Shown piece after piece: positions 19,379 to 20,479 of a stretch of DNA of 20,479 nucleotides (the first letter of the stretch is position 1; the number at the start of each line of letters is the position of its first letter). This DNA comes from Actinomycetes bacterium. Lineage in GTDB: Bacteria; Actinomycetota; Acidimicrobiia; Acidimicrobiales; Microtrichaceae. The stretch covers positions 1 to 20,479 of the forward strand of contig JAEYSR010000072.1 of the NCBI GenBank assembly GCA_023434535.1. Direction: 5' to 3'. The position numbers and the translations under genes were made by a program. The notes under the pieces were generated by a model, which was given only the letters and a program-made list of their open reading frames with translations, ran no database searches and was not told the DNA's origin.

Positions 19379-20479
19379 CGGGGTTCTCCAGTGGGTGCGG
19401 GCCGGTGCTCCCCGTCAGGCGGGACGGGCGCTGCGAACGCCGCCTCGTAGCGGTCGAGCAGCCAGCGGTTGAACTGCGGCAGGCTCGCCTCCTGGGGCGA
19501 GTAGGGGCCGCGAGGGGCGAAGGTGGACGACAACCCGCGGTGGACCCGGGTGTTGGTGTCGATGTCGGGGGCGTCGATGAGGTCGATCAGGTCGACCTGG
19601 CGCTGCAGGAGGGCGTCGAAGTCCTCCATGTCCAACGTCGCGGGCGGGAAGAGGAACGAGATCGACAGGGTGGTGCGGTCGACGGACTCGGGGACGATCC
19701 GGAACAGCTTCACGCCGTCGGGACGGACGGCCGCGAACATCAGCGGAGGGACCGACAGGAACACGAAGTGGCCGCGCTCGTGCTCGGGGAGGCCCTCGAT
19801 CACCGGGAAGGTCGGTCGGCCGGGGACCGGCTCACCGCCCTTGATGATCATCCCCGCATGGCGGAACACGGCGCCGTCGCCCGAGTCGAAGGGGCCGTGC
19901 TGGACCCGGTCGGCCGGCACGTTCTCGTGGAACCCCCGGTGGATGAAGGTGGTGTGGTACTCCTCGAGCGCGTTCTCCTGCATGTTCTTCCAGTTGAACG
20001 GCAGGTCGCGCAGCTCGACCGTGCGAGCCGAGACCATGTCCTCGATGCGGTAGGGCGCGATCGCTGCGGAGGCGGCGGTCGCCGATGGCGCGAGCGGAGC
20101 GGGATCGGCACCGAGGTGCGCGAACACCAGCCCGTGCCACAGCTCGACCGGAACCTCGGAGGAGGCGTCCGTTGGGAGAGAGAGGTCACCGACCGCTCCA
20201 GGGTCCCGGCCGAGCGCTGACGCCGTGTCCGACGCACCGGACACGACGGCCCGGCTGTCGGTCGCGACGACCGTGATGGTCCCGTCGGCGTCCCGGGCGA
20301 CCCTCATCGAGACGTCGAGCACGTCGACGTCGAGGTGGTCGCCGGGCGGTGGGACCTCCGACTGGTGGCAGAGCAGGAGCCACGACCGGCCGAACACGGC
20401 GGACCGCTCGAACTCGAAGAACCGCGTCGAGGTGTAGCAACCTGGGGGTGGCGTCACCGCCTCGTCGACGGGTCCGACT
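19375..20479 (-). CDS. Rieske-less oxygenase alpha paralogue, 5' end outside window
   Basis: The frame stays open to the window edge, with the paralogue-like N-terminal segment YTSTRFFEFER preceded by more sequence. The protein is therefore at least 367 residues, and any internal GTG start (20457) is probably not the true one. It aligns with the next gene along its whole length (SWLLLCHQSEVPPPGD, ELWHGLVFAHL, FNWKNMQENALEEYHTTFIH, FAPRGPYSP). The region that should hold the [2Fe-2S] site is changed: CQHRG is replaced by TDSRA, and about 30-40 residues including CPYHYW are absent. Other reading frames there contain no Rieske motif, so a simple frameshift is excluded. The mononuclear-iron ligands (two His and the Asp in APDIDTN) are kept. 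A probable electron-dependent or regulatory partner of the intact subunit; a decaying duplicate is the alternative. Confidence 0.85.
   Translation of the reverse strand, partial: VGPVDEAVTPPPGCYTSTRFFEFERSAVFGRSWLLLCHQSEVPPPGDHLDVDVLDVSMRVARDADGTITVVATDSRAVVSGASDTASALGRDPGAVGDLSLPTDASSEVPVELWHGLVFAHLGADPAPLAPSATAASAAIAPYRIEDMVSARTVELRDLPFNWKNMQENALEEYHTTFIHRGFHENVPADRVQHGPFDSGDGAVFRHAGMIIKGGEPVPGRPTFPVIEGLPEHERGHFVFLSVPPLMFAAVRPDGVKLFRIVPESVDRTTLSISFLFPPATLDMEDFDALLQRQVDLIDLIDAPDIDTNTRVHRGLSSTFAPRGPYSPQEASLPQFNRWLLDRYEAAFAAPVPPDGEHRPAPTGEPR

Noticed and set aside
17012..19450. Plus-strand open frame of 812 codons
   Set aside because: It is antisense to the tandem-NTF2 and Rieske oxygenase genes. 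Its composition is low-complexity and it shows no motif.
20140..20300. Frameshift as the cause of the missing Rieske motif
   Set aside because: I read all three minus-strand frames here; none contains C-x-H or C-x2-H in a Rieske-like context, and the used frame is open with normal codon bias.
1..20479. tRNA, rRNA, CRISPR array, insertion sequence or integrase
   Set aside because: No cloverleaf, rRNA segment, regularly spaced repeat-spacer array or transposase-like frame was seen on either strand.

Overview
This window is GC-rich (about 70% by eye) with strongly GC-biased third codon positions, many GTG starts, 4-nt GTGA/ATGA gene overlaps and several TANNNT boxes placed 7-8 nt upstream of start codons. 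This fits a high-GC actinobacterium. The lipoylation/2-oxoacid dehydrogenase genes, a DprE2-like reductase and an Rv2216-like epimerase recall mycobacterial neighbourhoods, but the fused LipB-LipA argues against a classical mycobacterium. Acidimicrobiia is my guess only.

Positions 1-5113 (minus strand) are lipoate-dependent central metabolism. They run from a 29-residue membrane peptide to dihydrolipoamide dehydrogenase (lpd), an E2 acyltransferase (sucB/dlaT type) and a single ORF fusing octanoyltransferase LipB to lipoyl synthase LipA. A 44-bp hairpin closes this unit, and a further partial gene runs off the left edge. E2 carries the lipoyl lysine, LipB-LipA makes the lipoyl group on it, and Lpd reoxidises it. 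Positions 5167-10535 (plus strand) start with an 11-bp-periodic repeat array in front of an OmpR-family response regulator. Then come its histidine kinase, a DprE2-like cell-wall reductase, a TIGR01777 epimerase-like protein, an SRPBCC protein and a HAD-IB phosphatase. The convergent gap 10536-10730 holds two copies of a palindromic 45-bp repeat and a strong hairpin terminator.

Positions 10731-20479 (minus strand) form an accessory catabolic cluster. In transcription order it has two ring-hydroxylating-oxygenase alpha-type paralogues, a protein of two tandem NTF2/SnoaL-like domains, a fumarylacetoacetate-hydrolase-family enzyme, an SsuBC-type ABC importer (permease, ATPase, permease, no binding protein seen), an alpha/beta hydrolase, a D-2-hydroxyacid dehydrogenase and, behind a TetR-like operator, an SDR dehydrogenase. 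The inferred role is uptake, oxygenation and hydrolytic breakdown of a small organic or aromatic acid. The substrate cannot be read from the sequence.

The most unusual element is the oxygenase pair. One paralogue (18104-19378) has a complete Rieske motif and mononuclear-iron site. Its partner (19375 to the window end) keeps the iron site, with 52 bp identical at DNA level there, but has lost both Rieske motifs. This suggests a hetero-oligomeric oxygenase in which a cluster-less subunit depends on its neighbour for electrons.
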